This document shows positions 1-9,900 of a stretch of 33,595 nucleotides of DNA, piece by piece. The stretch lies in assembly GCA_007119615.1 (NCBI GenBank), contig SKPH01000026.1:1-33595 (forward strand), written 5' to 3'. Both the position numbers and the translations under genes were made by a program. The notes beneath the pieces are model-generated. The model ran no database searches, had not been told where the DNA came from, and saw nothing but the letters and a program-made list of their open reading frames with translations. The number at the start of each line of letters is the position of its first letter. Within the stretch, counting starts at the first letter, position 1. Origin of the DNA: Syntrophomonadaceae bacterium. GTDB taxonomy: Bacteria > Bacillota > Dethiobacteria > DTU022.

Positions 1-477
1 AAGGGCCCTTCTCATGGCCAGGATTGAGGCAGTATGGATATTGAAGCGATCGATTTCTTCCCGGGATGCGCTCGCAATAGCATAGCAGTGAGCATTATAA
101 ACTATCTGATCGAAAATTCTTGCCCGCTCCATACTTGAAAGCTGCTTGGAGTCATTCAATCCAGGTATCGCCGTTCCCGGACTGAAGATAACTGCCGCAG
201 CAACTACAGGTCCGGCCAGCGGTCCCCGGCCGGCTTCATCTACACCGGCGACTGCTGTAAAACCGTTCTCCCATAAAATATTTTCTTCCACCAGCATTTT
301 TTGCAGGCGCGACACTTCTTTCAGGTATCTGTCCCTACGCCTGTAGAACCGCTCCAGAAGCACGGCTGTTCCCCGACGCTTGTCGGCCCTCAGCGCTGCT
401 TCCTCTTCAGGGCTGAGCTTTTCTTTCAGTTCCAGGTATTCCGCCAGTTCTTCAATGGTCATTCGCTCAAAAGGCAA
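1..477 (-). CDS. rnhB: Ribonuclease HII, truncated by the left window edge (C-terminus missing)
   Basis: Manual reverse-strand translation [36 protein letters not shown]...[24 protein letters not shown]...[17 protein letters not shown]; the [19 protein letters not shown] and LNDSKQLS motifs are RNase HII hallmarks. Likely TTG start at 477 with AGGAG upstream. Not in the ORF track because it is open at the edge. Confidence 0.93.
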   Translation of the reverse strand, partial: MPFERMTIEELAEYLELKEKLSPEEEAALRADKRRGTAVLLERFYRRRDRYLKEVSRLQKMLVEENILWENGFTAVAGVDEAGRGPLAGPVVAAAVIFSPGTAIPGLNDSKQLSSMERARIFDQIVYNAHCYAIASASREEIDRFNIHTASILAMRRAL

Positions 478-519
478 TGGGCTCGTCTCCTAAAAGCTTA
501 ATATTAACGAACTGGATGT

Positions 520-1353
520 TTATTGCGGAGGTTCTTCCAGGGTCATTCTGCCCAGGACTCCACCCTGGAAATCACGCAAAACCAACCCGGCGGCCCTTTC
601 CAGGTCAACTTTTCCTGCAGACTGCAGGCATCCCTGCGATTCTCCGATTTGCGCGAGCATCTCTTCCGCATTGCCGGAACTCAGATCCCGGTACCGTTTA
701 ACCAGCTCCTGTTTCCTGTCCTTTTCTAAGTATAGCTCAATCAGCCAGGTAGCTATACCCGGCAGGTCGAGCCTACCGGCAGGCATCGCCCCGATTACCG
801 CTAACGGCCAGGTTGTAGCTTCTGTGATCTTGGGCCAAAGTATTCCGGGTGTGTCGAGAAGTTCCAGCCCGGGTGTAATCCTGATCCACTGCCGGCCCCT
901 GGTAATTCCGGGGCGGTTGGCAGTCCTGGTTACCGTCTTATGAACAAAATAATTTATAAGGGTTGACTTTCCGACATTTGGTATGCCGACAAACATCATT
1001 CTAAGAGGCCGTTTTATACGGGTTGGACGCAGATTATGCTCCTGTTCTTTAAGGTAGCGAACCAATCGGGTAAGATAACGCCGGTTATAAACACTGAACG
1101 CCATCGCCAAAATATCCTGCTCCCGAAAATAATTAAGCCAGCCCTCGGTAACATCATCTTCGGCCCGGTCTGCTTTATGCAGTAACAGAAGATGTTTTTT
1201 ACCTTCAATTAAGCCGGCTAAGACTGGATTGCGGCTGCTGGCAGGCGCACGGGCATCTATCAGCTCTACAACCAAATCAATTATTTTTAAATCCTGGCGC
1301 AGTACATTAACAGCTCTGGCCATAGATCCGGGATACCACTGGCCACTACTCAA
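520..1353 (-). CDS. rbgA: Ribosome biogenesis GTPase (YlqF/RbgA family)
   Basis: GQWYPGSMARAVN, circularly permuted GTPase motifs (DARAPASSRNP, LLHKAD, GIPNVGKSTLIN, DTPGILWP). Track ORF extends to 1401, but the TTG at 1351-1353, overlapping the lepB stop (TTGA), fits the usual family N-terminus better. Confidence 0.9.
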   Translation of the reverse strand: MSSGQWYPGSMARAVNVLRQDLKIIDLVVELIDARAPASSRNPVLAGLIEGKKHLLLLHKADRAEDDVTEGWLNYFREQDILAMAFSVYNRRYLTRLVRYLKEQEHNLRPTRIKRPLRMMFVGIPNVGKSTLINYFVHKTVTRTANRPGITRGRQWIRITPGLELLDTPGILWPKITEATTWPLAVIGAMPAGRLDLPGIATWLIELYLEKDRKQELVKRYRDLSSGNAEEMLAQIGESQGCLQSAGKVDLERAAGLVLRDFQGGVLGRMTLEEPPQ

Positions 1354-1883
1354 GGTTTTTCCGCCTCGGTGCTGATCATTCGTGCTTCCCACAGCGGCCA
1401 AAATATAAAGAAAGCCCGGCCTTTTAAATTTTCTTCAGAGACGAATCCGACCCTGGGATCCCTGCTGTCCATACTATTTTGACGGTAATCGCCCATCAGG
1501 AAAAGATATCCCTGAGGAACCTCCACGGGCCCATAATCATAGAGCTCAAGATCTTCAAGGAGATACGGCTCATTCAGCAGCTGATCATTGATATAAACCC
1601 GGCCGCTTCTGATTTCAATTTTATCGCCTTCTATACCGATTACACGCTTAATAAAATCGCGGCCGGGTTCAAATTCAAATACAACAACGTCTCCCGGTTT
1701 CGGTTCATCAATACGATAAACCAGCTTGTTAACCATTAACCTTTCTGTTTCATGCAGGGTTGGATACATTGACCTGCCCTCGACTACAAAAACCTCAAAC
1801 AGAAACAGACGGATTATTAAAGCCAATACCACTGCAATCAGAATGGATCGGGACCAGTCCCAAATTTCTGTCCACTTTCCCAA
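1350..1883 (-). CDS. lepB: Signal peptidase I
   Basis: N-terminal TM segment, SMYPTL serine motif, KRVIG lysine motif, GDYRQNSMDSRDPRVGFV box. Confidence 0.95.
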   Translation of the reverse strand: MGKWTEIWDWSRSILIAVVLALIIRLFLFEVFVVEGRSMYPTLHETERLMVNKLVYRIDEPKPGDVVVFEFEPGRDFIKRVIGIEGDKIEIRSGRVYINDQLLNEPYLLEDLELYDYGPVEVPQGYLFLMGDYRQNSMDSRDPRVGFVSEENLKGRAFFIFWPLWEARMISTEAEKP

Positions 1884-1902
1884 TCAAATCATCTCCATAA
1901 CT

Positions 1903-2244
1903 TTAACGACGCTCTTTGATCCGGGCGGCTTTACCGGTACGCTTGCGAAGGTAGTAGAGTTTTGCCCGGCGAACTTTACCTCTTTTAACAACCTCGATCC
2001 TGGTGATCGATGGTGAATGAACCGGAAAAATTCTTTCGACCCCGATACCGAAAGTAACCCTGCGAACAGTAAAAGTTTCTCTCGTGCCGCTGCCCTGACG
2101 CCTGATCACAACTCCTTCAAAAGCCTGGGTCCGTTCACGGCCGCCTTCAACCACCTTAACATGTACCTTGACTGAGTCTCCCGGGCTAAATTGCGGCAAG
2201 CCTTCCTTCAAATTCTGTTTTTCAACTTCTTTAATCAAATCCAT
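1903..2244 (-). CDS. rplS: 50S ribosomal protein L19
   Basis: [47 protein letters not shown]...[13 protein letters not shown]...[13 protein letters not shown] upstream of ATG at 2244. Confidence 0.97.
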   Translation of the reverse strand: MDLIKEVEKQNLKEGLPQFSPGDSVKVHVKVVEGGRERTQAFEGVVIRRQGSGTRETFTVRRVTFGIGVERIFPVHSPSITRIEVVKRGKVRRAKLYYLRKRTGKAARIKERR

Positions 2245-2297
2245 CTTCCCATAAACCTCCTTCAATCACTCGATAATTATATCATACTCATTTCACT

Positions 2298-3035
2298 TTA
2301 TGACTCCTGGTTCTTAATTGTCTCCAGGTACAACTTATCATCCGGTGATAGTTCTGCTTGATCCAGCAAGTCAGATCTTCTTTCAAAAGTCCTTTTCAGG
2401 GACTGCTGCCTGCGCCAACGGGCTATTTCCCCATGATTTCCGGACAGTAGAACCGAAGGAACTTCCATCCCCCGAAAAACCGGCGGGCGGGTATAGTGTG
2501 GATGCTCCAACAGTGATCCGGTAAATGATTCATTTTCTGACGCTTCCTCGGCGATGAATCCGGGCAAAAGGCGAACTACAGCATCAACTACGACTGCCGC
2601 AGCCAGTTCTCCACCGGTAAGCACAAAATCTCCAATTGATATTTCTTCATCGACCAAAGATGTCCTTACCCTTTCGTCAACTCCTTCATAACGGCCACAA
2701 ATCAAGATCAGGTGCTTCTCTTCAGCCAACCGCCAGGCAAAACCCTGATTAAACAGGTTCCCCTGAGGCGTTAAAAGAATTACCCGCGATTCTCCCGGTC
2801 CCGATCTATTCCGTAGATCTTCGACTGCTTCAAAAAGTGGTTCAGGTTTTAAAATCATACCGTATCCACCGCCGTAGGGTGTATCATCGACCTGACGGTG
2901 ACGGTCGTGGGTGTAAGATCGCAAATCAACCAGGTTTATTTCTACCAACCCTTTATCAACAGCCCTTTGAATCATACTTTCCCTGAAAGGACCGTCAAGT
3001 ATCCCGGGAAATATAGTAACCAGATCGATCTTCAT
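2298..3035 (-). CDS. trmD: tRNA (guanine-N1)-methyltransferase
   Basis: MKIDLVTIFPG, DRHRQVDDTPYGGGYGM, ICGRYEGVDERV, SIGDFVLTGGELAA. Confidence 0.97.
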   Translation of the reverse strand: MKIDLVTIFPGILDGPFRESMIQRAVDKGLVEINLVDLRSYTHDRHRQVDDTPYGGGYGMILKPEPLFEAVEDLRNRSGPGESRVILLTPQGNLFNQGFAWRLAEEKHLILICGRYEGVDERVRTSLVDEEISIGDFVLTGGELAAAVVVDAVVRLLPGFIAEEASENESFTGSLLEHPHYTRPPVFRGMEVPSVLLSGNHGEIARWRRQQSLKRTFERRSDLLDQAELSPDDKLYLETIKNQES

Positions 3036-3050
3036 CTTAAACCGGCTCCC

Positions 3051-3578
3051 TTATAAATCGATCAGACCTTCGGGCAAATCAACTACCATACTCTCTGCCT
3101 GCAAATCGATTTTCCTGATAAATTTCCTGACTGCAGGGATTAGTGTTTTCCGGTCTTCCCGATCCTCACGTTCGATTAAAAAAAGATCATGCCCGCCGGT
3201 AATCAACAGATCACAGATCCTCCCCAGCAGTTTTCCATCAGACGTGTAAACCTGAAGGCCAATCAGTTGATCGTGGTAGTAACTTCCCTCGGGCAGAGGC
3301 ATCCGCCCCTGCTTCGGGATCACAACCAGGCTGCCCCTGATCCGGGCTGCACCTTCTCTCGATTCGATCCCCTTAAATTTAACCAGCCAGAATCGGCCAT
3401 AAACAGATGCTGTTTCAATCTCAAACATCCTGCGCTCCAAGTCAAGCAAGAGTTCAACCCGGACAAGAAGATTAATTCTCTCCGGAAAGTCACTATATGG
3501 GTATACTTTAACATGCCCACTGACACCATGGGGAGAAAGGACCTTGCCAATTACCGCATCACAGGTTTCATTGAACAA
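3051..3578 (-). CDS. rimM: Ribosome maturation factor RimM (start codon uncertain)
   Basis: VIGKVLSPHGVSGHVKVYPYSDFPER..., PRC-barrel-like C-terminus, position between khpA and trmD. Track ORF begins at 3620; TTG codons at 3584 or 3578 are likelier starts. Confidence 0.9.
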   Translation of the reverse strand: MFNETCDAVIGKVLSPHGVSGHVKVYPYSDFPERINLLVRVELLLDLERRMFEIETASVYGRFWLVKFKGIESREGAARIRGSLVVIPKQGRMPLPEGSYYHDQLIGLQVYTSDGKLLGRICDLLITGGHDLFLIEREDREDRKTLIPAVRKFIRKIDLQAESMVVDLPEGLIDL

Positions 3579-3798
3579 TTTCAACAACGACCCGTTTATT
3601 TTCTTTAACTGCAGCCGCATTTACAACTGTTCTTATCGCCCTGGCAATACGACCCTGCTTTCCGATCACTTTACCCATATCATCAGGTGCAACCCTCAAC
3701 TCAAGGATAATTAACCTTTCGCTTTCAACCTGTTGAACGTCAACCCGATCCGGGTCATCAACCAAACCTTTTGCTATATGTTCCAAAAGTTGTTTCAT
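3568..3798 (-). CDS. khpA: KH-domain RNA-binding protein (YlqC/KhpA)
   Basis: 76-aa KH protein with ELRVAPDDMGKVIGKQGRIARAIRTVV (GKxGR loop); conserved position after rpsP. Confidence 0.92.
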   Translation of the reverse strand: MKQLLEHIAKGLVDDPDRVDVQQVESERLIILELRVAPDDMGKVIGKQGRIARAIRTVVNAAAVKENKRVVVEIVQ

Positions 3799-3819
3799 GA
3801 ACAGAACCCTCCCTGCAAA

Positions 3820-4065
3820 CTACTTATTGATGCCGGCTCTTTCAAAAAGGGCCTTCACCGTATCAGATGGCCTTGCTCCTTTTGCCATCCACTGCTGGAC
3901 TTTATCTGCATCAACCTCAAAAGTAGTAGGCTTGGTAGTCGGGTTATAATACCCGATTTCTTCAATGAAGCGTCCGTCCCGTGGAAAGCGGGAATCGGCT
4001 ACCACGATCCGGTAAAAGGGTTTCTTTTTCGCGCCCATTCTCTTTAATCTGATTCTTACTGCCAA
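3820..4065 (-). CDS. rpsP: 30S ribosomal protein S16
   Basis: (L/M)[44 protein letters not shown] start at 4065 preceded by GGAGGTGACAATA. Confidence 0.97.
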   Translation of the reverse strand: MAVRIRLKRMGAKKKPFYRIVVADSRFPRDGRFIEEIGYYNPTTKPTTFEVDADKVQQWMAKGARPSDTVKALFERAGINK

Positions 4066-4132
4066 TATTGTCACCTCCATATATTTTATACCTATCTATA
4101 TCTACCGGAATGCAAATTCCGGATTGTTCTCG

Positions 4133-5482
4133 CTAGAACGGAAAGCCTTTTTTCCCTTTTTTCATTTTTTTCAAAGTCCCTTTTTTCTCCAATGAGCTCA
4201 TTTGCTTAAACATTTTCTGCATCTGGGAAAACTGGTTAAGCAAGCGGTTGACATCCTGAACGGTCGTGCCGCTGCCCATCGCGATGCGGCGCCGGCGGCT
4301 GCTGTTCAATACCGACGGATCCTGCCTTTCATTCTTAGTCATCGATCCGATTATAGCCTCAACTCTGGTAAAATTATTTTCATCTAAAGACATCTGCCTT
4401 ACTTCCTTGGGAATATTTCCTCCCCCGGGGATCATATTCAGAATATCATCCAGCGATCCCAGGTTTTTTAGCTGTCCCAGTTGATCTTTGAAATCGTCAA
4501 GCGTAAATTGCTGGCTCCGCAGCTTCTGTTCCATCTCCCTGGCTTTAGTCTGATCAATGGATGCTTCCGCTTTTTCGATCAGAGAGAGGACATCACCCAT
4601 ACCCAGGATACGGGAGGCCATCCGATCCGGATAAAACGGTTCCAGGGCTTCAACTTTTTCACCCACACCTATAAATTTGATCGGGCATCCCGTCACCGCG
4701 CGAACCGAAAGCGCCGCGCCACCACGGGTGTCGCCATCCAGCTTGGTCAGGATCACTCCGCTCAGCCCGACTTTTTTATTGAAGGATTCAGCGGCATTAA
4801 CTGCGTCCTGGCCGGTCATGGCATCGACAACCAGGAGAACTTCACTGGGCTCAACGGTATCTCTTATTGCAGCAAGCTCGGACATCATTTCCTCATCGAT
4901 GTGCAAACGTCCGGCTGTATCGAATATTACTGTGTCGAACCCATCTTTAATTGCAGTTTGCAGGCCATCGCGGCATATTTCCACCGGGTCATCTTCTTCA
5001 TTACTGTAGCACCGGATATCAACCGAATCACTTAAAATCTTAAGCTGTTTAACTGCCCCGGGGCGATAAATATCAGCCGCGACCAGAAGCGGGTTCCGGC
5101 CTCCTTTTCGCAGATGAACGGCAAGTTTGACGACGGTGGTAGTTTTTCCGGAGCCCTGCAGACCCACGAGCATAATCGAAGTCGGTCCTTTGTCTGATAT
5201 AGCAAGGCTGCCATGGGTTTCACCCATCAGCCGGGTCATTTCTTGATTAACAATTTTTACAACCTGCTGACCGGGGGTCAGGCTGCTCATTACTTCGTGT
5301 CCGACAGCTCTTTCCCTGATTTTAGCTACAAAATCCTTAACTACTTTGAAGTTAACATCAGCTTCCAGCAGGGCCAGCCTGATCTCCCTCATCGCGGCAT
5401 CGACATCTTTTTCGCTCAGCTTGCCCTTGCCTTTAAGCTGGCGGAGGGTCTTTTGCAGTTTATCTGCAAGATTAGAAAACAT
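4133..5482 (-). CDS. ffh: Signal recognition particle protein Ffh (SRP54)
   Basis: GLQGSGKTTTVVKLA, DTAGRLHID, TKLDGDTRGGAALS, Met-rich M domain with SRRRRIAMGSGTT. Confidence 0.98.
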   Translation of the reverse strand: MFSNLADKLQKTLRQLKGKGKLSEKDVDAAMREIRLALLEADVNFKVVKDFVAKIRERAVGHEVMSSLTPGQQVVKIVNQEMTRLMGETHGSLAISDKGPTSIMLVGLQGSGKTTTVVKLAVHLRKGGRNPLLVAADIYRPGAVKQLKILSDSVDIRCYSNEEDDPVEICRDGLQTAIKDGFDTVIFDTAGRLHIDEEMMSELAAIRDTVEPSEVLLVVDAMTGQDAVNAAESFNKKVGLSGVILTKLDGDTRGGAALSVRAVTGCPIKFIGVGEKVEALEPFYPDRMASRILGMGDVLSLIEKAEASIDQTKAREMEQKLRSQQFTLDDFKDQLGQLKNLGSLDDILNMIPGGGNIPKEVRQMSLDENNFTRVEAIIGSMTKNERQDPSVLNSSRRRRIAMGSGTTVQDVNRLLNQFSQMQKMFKQMSSLEKKGTLKKMKKGKKGFPF

Positions 5483-5547
5483 TTAAAACTCCAACTCCAA
5501 TACCTTTTTAAAATTAGGAAACTACTAATCAGACAGCCGGTTTAAAT

Positions 5548-5895
5548 CTACCGCTCACTGCTTGAACGCAGCGCGGAAACTATATTTTTCATCCGCTCCA
5601 AATCTTCAGAATCCAGCTTTTCATTATCCAGCAGACGATCGGCTTCGGCCAGGAGATCCTGCTGATCATTGAACAATCTGTACAGGCCAAGCTTCTGTTC
5701 AAACTTTTCAATCGAGCCCAAAGCCCGTCGAATCAGATCATAAACTGCCTGCCTGCTGATACTGTATTCGAGGGCAATTTCTCCCAGCGAATAGTTATCG
5801 TAGAAGTAAAGCTGCAGCACCTCCTGCTGCCGTTCCGTTAGCAGAGGAGCATATATATCATAAAGCAGGTTAATACGGTTTAGTTGATCAAGCAT
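5548..5895 (-). CDS. ylxM: YlxM family HTH protein, SRP-associated
   Basis: LLYDIYAPLLTERQQEVLQLYFYDNYSLGEIALEYSISRQAVYDLIRR sigma-4-like HTH; directly upstream of ffh. Confidence 0.93.
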   Translation of the reverse strand: MLDQLNRINLLYDIYAPLLTERQQEVLQLYFYDNYSLGEIALEYSISRQAVYDLIRRALGSIEKFEQKLGLYRLFNDQQDLLAEADRLLDNEKLDSEDLERMKNIVSALRSSSER

Positions 5896-5904
5896 TTGTC
5901 ACCT

Positions 5905-5961
5905 CTGTAAAGTATTATTGCTTTACAGACGGAGTATAGCAAAGATCAAGAGGTAATGCAA
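5905..5961 (-). promoter_or_regulatory. SigA-type promoter of ylxM-ffh with inverted repeat at the transcript 5' end
   Basis: Reverse strand TTGCAT (5956-5961), 17-nt spacer, TATACT (5933-5938); perfect 8-bp inverted repeat CTGTAAAG-8 nt-CTTTACAG (5905-5928) between the -10 and the GAGGTG Shine-Dalgarno. Confidence 0.7.
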
Positions 5962-6021
5962 ACTTTTTCGCATCGGTTACATACGGAATAAAGAGTTTTG
6001 GAGGTTTAGATCAGATCGGGA

Positions 6022-6930
6022 TTATACATCCAGCAGGGCCCGGGCAAAGCCGGCGGGATCAAAGGGAGCAATATCTTCCATTTTTTCACCGGTACCGATG
6101 AAGCGAACAGGTATATTGAGGTTATCCTGAATGCTGATTACAATCCCTCCCCGGGCAGTTCCGTCAAGCTTGGTAAGCACAAGGCCTGTGAGCGGCAGGG
6201 TTTCATTAAAACTGTTTGCCTGTGCCACCGCATTCTGACCTGTGGTGGCATCGACAACCATAAGGACCTGGTGCGGCGCTCCCGGAATGCTGCGGGCGAC
6301 AATACGATATATTTTATTTAATTCTTCCATAAGGTTATATTTACTGTGCAATCGGCCGGCCGTGTCACCGATCACTACGTCGACATCCCTGGCCCGGGCT
6401 GAATTCATTGCATCGAAATAAAGTGCCGAAGGGTCTGAGCCGGCCTGCTGTTTAATTAAATCTACCCCCGCCCGTTCCGACCAGATTTCAAGCTGCTCTA
6501 CAGCAGCAGCCCGGAACGTATCTCCGGCGACCAGGAGCACTTTTTTACCCTGTTTGTGATACAGACTGGCCAATTTTGCCGCCGATGTTGTCTTGCCGGA
6601 ACCGTTTACCCCAACCAGTAAAATAACATGGGGTTTTTCAGATGCTTCGACTTCTTTCTGTTCTGATGACAAGATCCCGGTCAATTTTTGAAGCAGCAGT
6701 TCTCTTACCTCTTCACGTGTTTTTATTTTTTGTTGTCTGGCTTCTTCCTTTAACTGTTCAACCATCATTAAGCTGGTCTGGACACCGGTATCACCGCTAA
6801 CCAGGATTTCATCCAATTCTTCATAAAATTCTTCGTTTAATTCTCCACCGGCGAAAAGGCTGTTCAGGCGATCAGTAAAGCCGGACCTGCTGCGGGAAAG
6901 GCTTTTTTTGAATTGTTCTATTAAGCTCAT
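6022..6930 (-). CDS. ftsY: SRP receptor GTPase FtsY
   Basis: [65 protein letters not shown]. Confidence 0.97.
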   Translation of the reverse strand: MSLIEQFKKSLSRSRSGFTDRLNSLFAGGELNEEFYEELDEILVSGDTGVQTSLMMVEQLKEEARQQKIKTREEVRELLLQKLTGILSSEQKEVEASEKPHVILLVGVNGSGKTTSAAKLASLYHKQGKKVLLVAGDTFRAAAVEQLEIWSERAGVDLIKQQAGSDPSALYFDAMNSARARDVDVVIGDTAGRLHSKYNLMEELNKIYRIVARSIPGAPHQVLMVVDATTGQNAVAQANSFNETLPLTGLVLTKLDGTARGGIVISIQDNLNIPVRFIGTGEKMEDIAPFDPAGFARALLDV

Positions 6931-6935
6931 TTAAC

Positions 6936-9900
6936 TTAGTTCTCCCTGGAAATTATATTGCTTTCTATTTTAAGCGATATCAGGCGCGAAATTCCGGGCT
7001 CGGGCATGGTTACACCATATAGCACCTCGGCTTCTTCCATGGTCCTCTTTCTGTGCGTGATCAGAATAAATTGAGCTTCTACAGCCATCTGCTTTAAAAA
7101 TTTTGTAAACCTGGAAAGGTTGGCATCATCCAGGGTTGATTCAACTTCATCAAGCAGGTAAAACGGCGCCGGTTTAAACCGTAAAATGGCAAAAACCAGA
7201 GCAATTGCCGCCAGAACTTTTTCTCCTGCAGACAGCAGGGTGATATTTTGCAGTTTTTTCCCGGGAGGTTGAGCAACAATCTCAATTCCCGACTCCAGCA
7301 TATTATGGCTGTCAGTCATCCTGAGCATAGCCTGGCCACCCTCAAAAAGTTCCTGAAAAGTTTGCCCGAAATTGTCATTAATTTTTTCAAAAGCAGTTTT
7401 AAAGTAAAATTCCATCCGCTGATCTATCTCAGCCAGTACTTTATTAAGGGAGGCCTCCCCTTTTTGAAGATCGTCTTTTTGTTCTGTCAGAAAATTAATC
7501 CTGTCTTCAAGTCTTTTCAATTCTTCTATAGCACCAAGGTTGACTTCACCAAGCTCTTCCAGGTCTTCCTTAAGGTTTTCGACCGTAATACGGCTCTCGT
7601 CGGGTGCAAACTCTTCCTCCAACGAGGCCGGCTCAAGATTGCGGAACATTTCCCTGAAACGCATTTCCTGGTAGTTAATTTCTGTCTCAAGCCTGGTTTG
7701 CTCGACGGAAAGCTGTCTTTCCCTTTTTTCCTGCCGTGATAACTGGCTCTGTCGCCTGCGGCCCTGCTCCTCAAGATCGATCAGGTCAGCTTCAATCCGG
7801 TTAACCTGCTGACTTTTCTTTTCCAGCGCTGCTATCAGGCGAGCTTTTTCTTCATTAAGATCCTCTACTTCGGCTGTGATCCTCTGTTGAGACTCCCTGA
7901 TGCCGCTAAGTTCCTGATTGTACTTTTCATACTCCCGGCTTTTTTCGGCTATCTCAGCGGTGGGAGATTTTATGTTAGCTTCAATTTCCCCGATCCGGTT
8001 AACCAGGGCATCGCGCTGTTCCCGGTAAGAACTAATTTTGACAAGGGAAGCGGTAATTTTCTGCTCGAGGGAAGTCCTTTCTTCAAGGAACTGACGGTAA
8101 TCTTCTTTCACACCGGCCAACTCATTTTCCAGGTTTTCAATCTCGATGCCGGAGTCTTCAATATCCTGTCTCAGGGATTCAAGGCGCTGGTGATGTTCTG
8201 ATTCCTCCGTCTCAAGTTCATCAAAGGCAGTTTTAACGGTTCCGAGACGGGTTTCGAGGGTATCTATTTCCCGCCGCCTCTCTTCATACGCTTTTTGATT
8301 TGCATTGAACTGATCTTCAAGTTTTCTTCGCTTCAGATCAGTTTCGAGAACTTTAGCTTCAGCTTCAGTAAGAGAGTTTCTGAACTCTTTTAAATCCTTT
8401 TCGATGTTGCCGATATCAACCAGCAATAGTTCCTTTTCCTTTTGCAGATCTTCTATTTCCCTGCGCCTGCCTAAAGGCAGACCGGCATTCCGTTTCGGCA
8501 AACTTCCGCCCCGGATTATTCCACCAGGGTTAATCATCTCTCCCTCAAGGGTTACAACACGACAGCTGTAGTTAATGAACCGTGCCGCTTTTGATGCATC
8601 TTCCAGGCTGCTGCAGACCAGGATTGAATCCATCAGGTAATCGACTACTTTCCGGTAAACAGGATCAACTTTAACCAGGTCCGATGCTTTACCGATTACA
8701 CCGGGAAGATCCTCCCATCCATGGTGGCGCTTGAGTGGATCCGCCCCCCGGTGCAAAATGTCGAGCGGTAAAAAAGTAGCCCAGCCACGGTTATTACTCT
8801 TTAAATATTTTATTGCTCCCTGCACCGCTTTTTCGGTTTCGGCAACCAGGTATTGCAACGAACTGCCGAGCGCCGATTCAACAGCCTGGATATATTGTCC
8901 GTCGACTGATATCAGGTCGGCTACCGGGCCGATAATTCCCGGCAGCGAAGAACGTCCCTTCATAACTTCCTTAACCCCGCGATAATAACCCGATAGAGCT
9001 GAATCCTGCTCCCGGAGCAAATTTAAGCGGCTGTTAATACCGTGCAGGTCCTGTTTCAATTTCTGATCTTCGGCAGCCGCTTTTTCAAGTTTCTGTCTGA
9101 CCTTTTTCTCCTGCCCGGTTTCTTTCTCCAGATCATTTATTGCTGTATCCAGCTGCTCTTTGATCTGCTTAACCTGCTCTTCAGACTTTTCTGAACCGGC
9201 TCTTACCCGGTCAAGTTTTTCTTTCAGTTCGGCTTCTTCATCCTGATAGGCTTTTTTTTGAGCCTGCAAACGCTCCAGGCGCCTGTTCAGTTCTTCCACC
9301 GTCGACGCAGCCGTTTCCCGGCGGACGCCGGTTCTGTAAATATCTTCACGTCTTTTTTCTACTTCGCTCGCCAGGATGCTCGATTCATGCTCGGCCAGAT
9401 CTTTTCTCAGCTTCTCAAGATCTTTATTTAATAGTTCCAGCTCATTATTTTTGTCCTTACGGTCCAGTTCGGCTTTGCTTTTTTGTGCCTCATACTCTTC
9501 CATTAACAGTTCGAGTTGTTTAACCCTTTGGCTGTTTTGTTCAAGCTGCTCCAGAAAACGACTTTCTCTTTCGAGTAACAGTTTATGCTCGCTTTCCCGC
9601 TGCTCGAGAGTTCTCGAAACCCGGCTGATTTTTAATTCGTATTCTTTCTTCTTATTTTGCTCATCCTGGAGACGGTTTTTTAAGTCCTGGATCTCTTTTT
9701 CCTTTAAGCCGCCCTGTGCTGCCGATGCAGCAAGGGCATCATTTACGTTTTGGAGTTGTCTGTTAACTTTATTTAACTGTTCACGGGATTTTAAAAGGTG
9801 AAATGAAAGTAGTTTCTTCTCTTCGGTTTCGATCCGCTCCTGCAAGGCCCGATATTGACGCGTTACCTCAGCCTGGCCCTGCAGCGGTTCAATCTGGGTT

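Noticed and set aside
4481-5035. 184-aa plus-strand ORF antisense to ffh
   Set aside because: Lies entirely inside strongly conserved ffh on the opposite strand, no SD and no recognisable domain; shadow ORF.
4133-6930. ffh and ftsY as a duplicated gene
   Set aside because: They are the expected SRP GTPase paralogues with distinct N- and C-terminal domains, not a recent duplication.
9376-9801. 141-aa Ser/Leu/Phe-rich plus-strand ORF
   Set aside because: Antisense to the SMC coiled coil; the Ser/Leu richness is what Glu/Lys/Leu codons read backwards produce.
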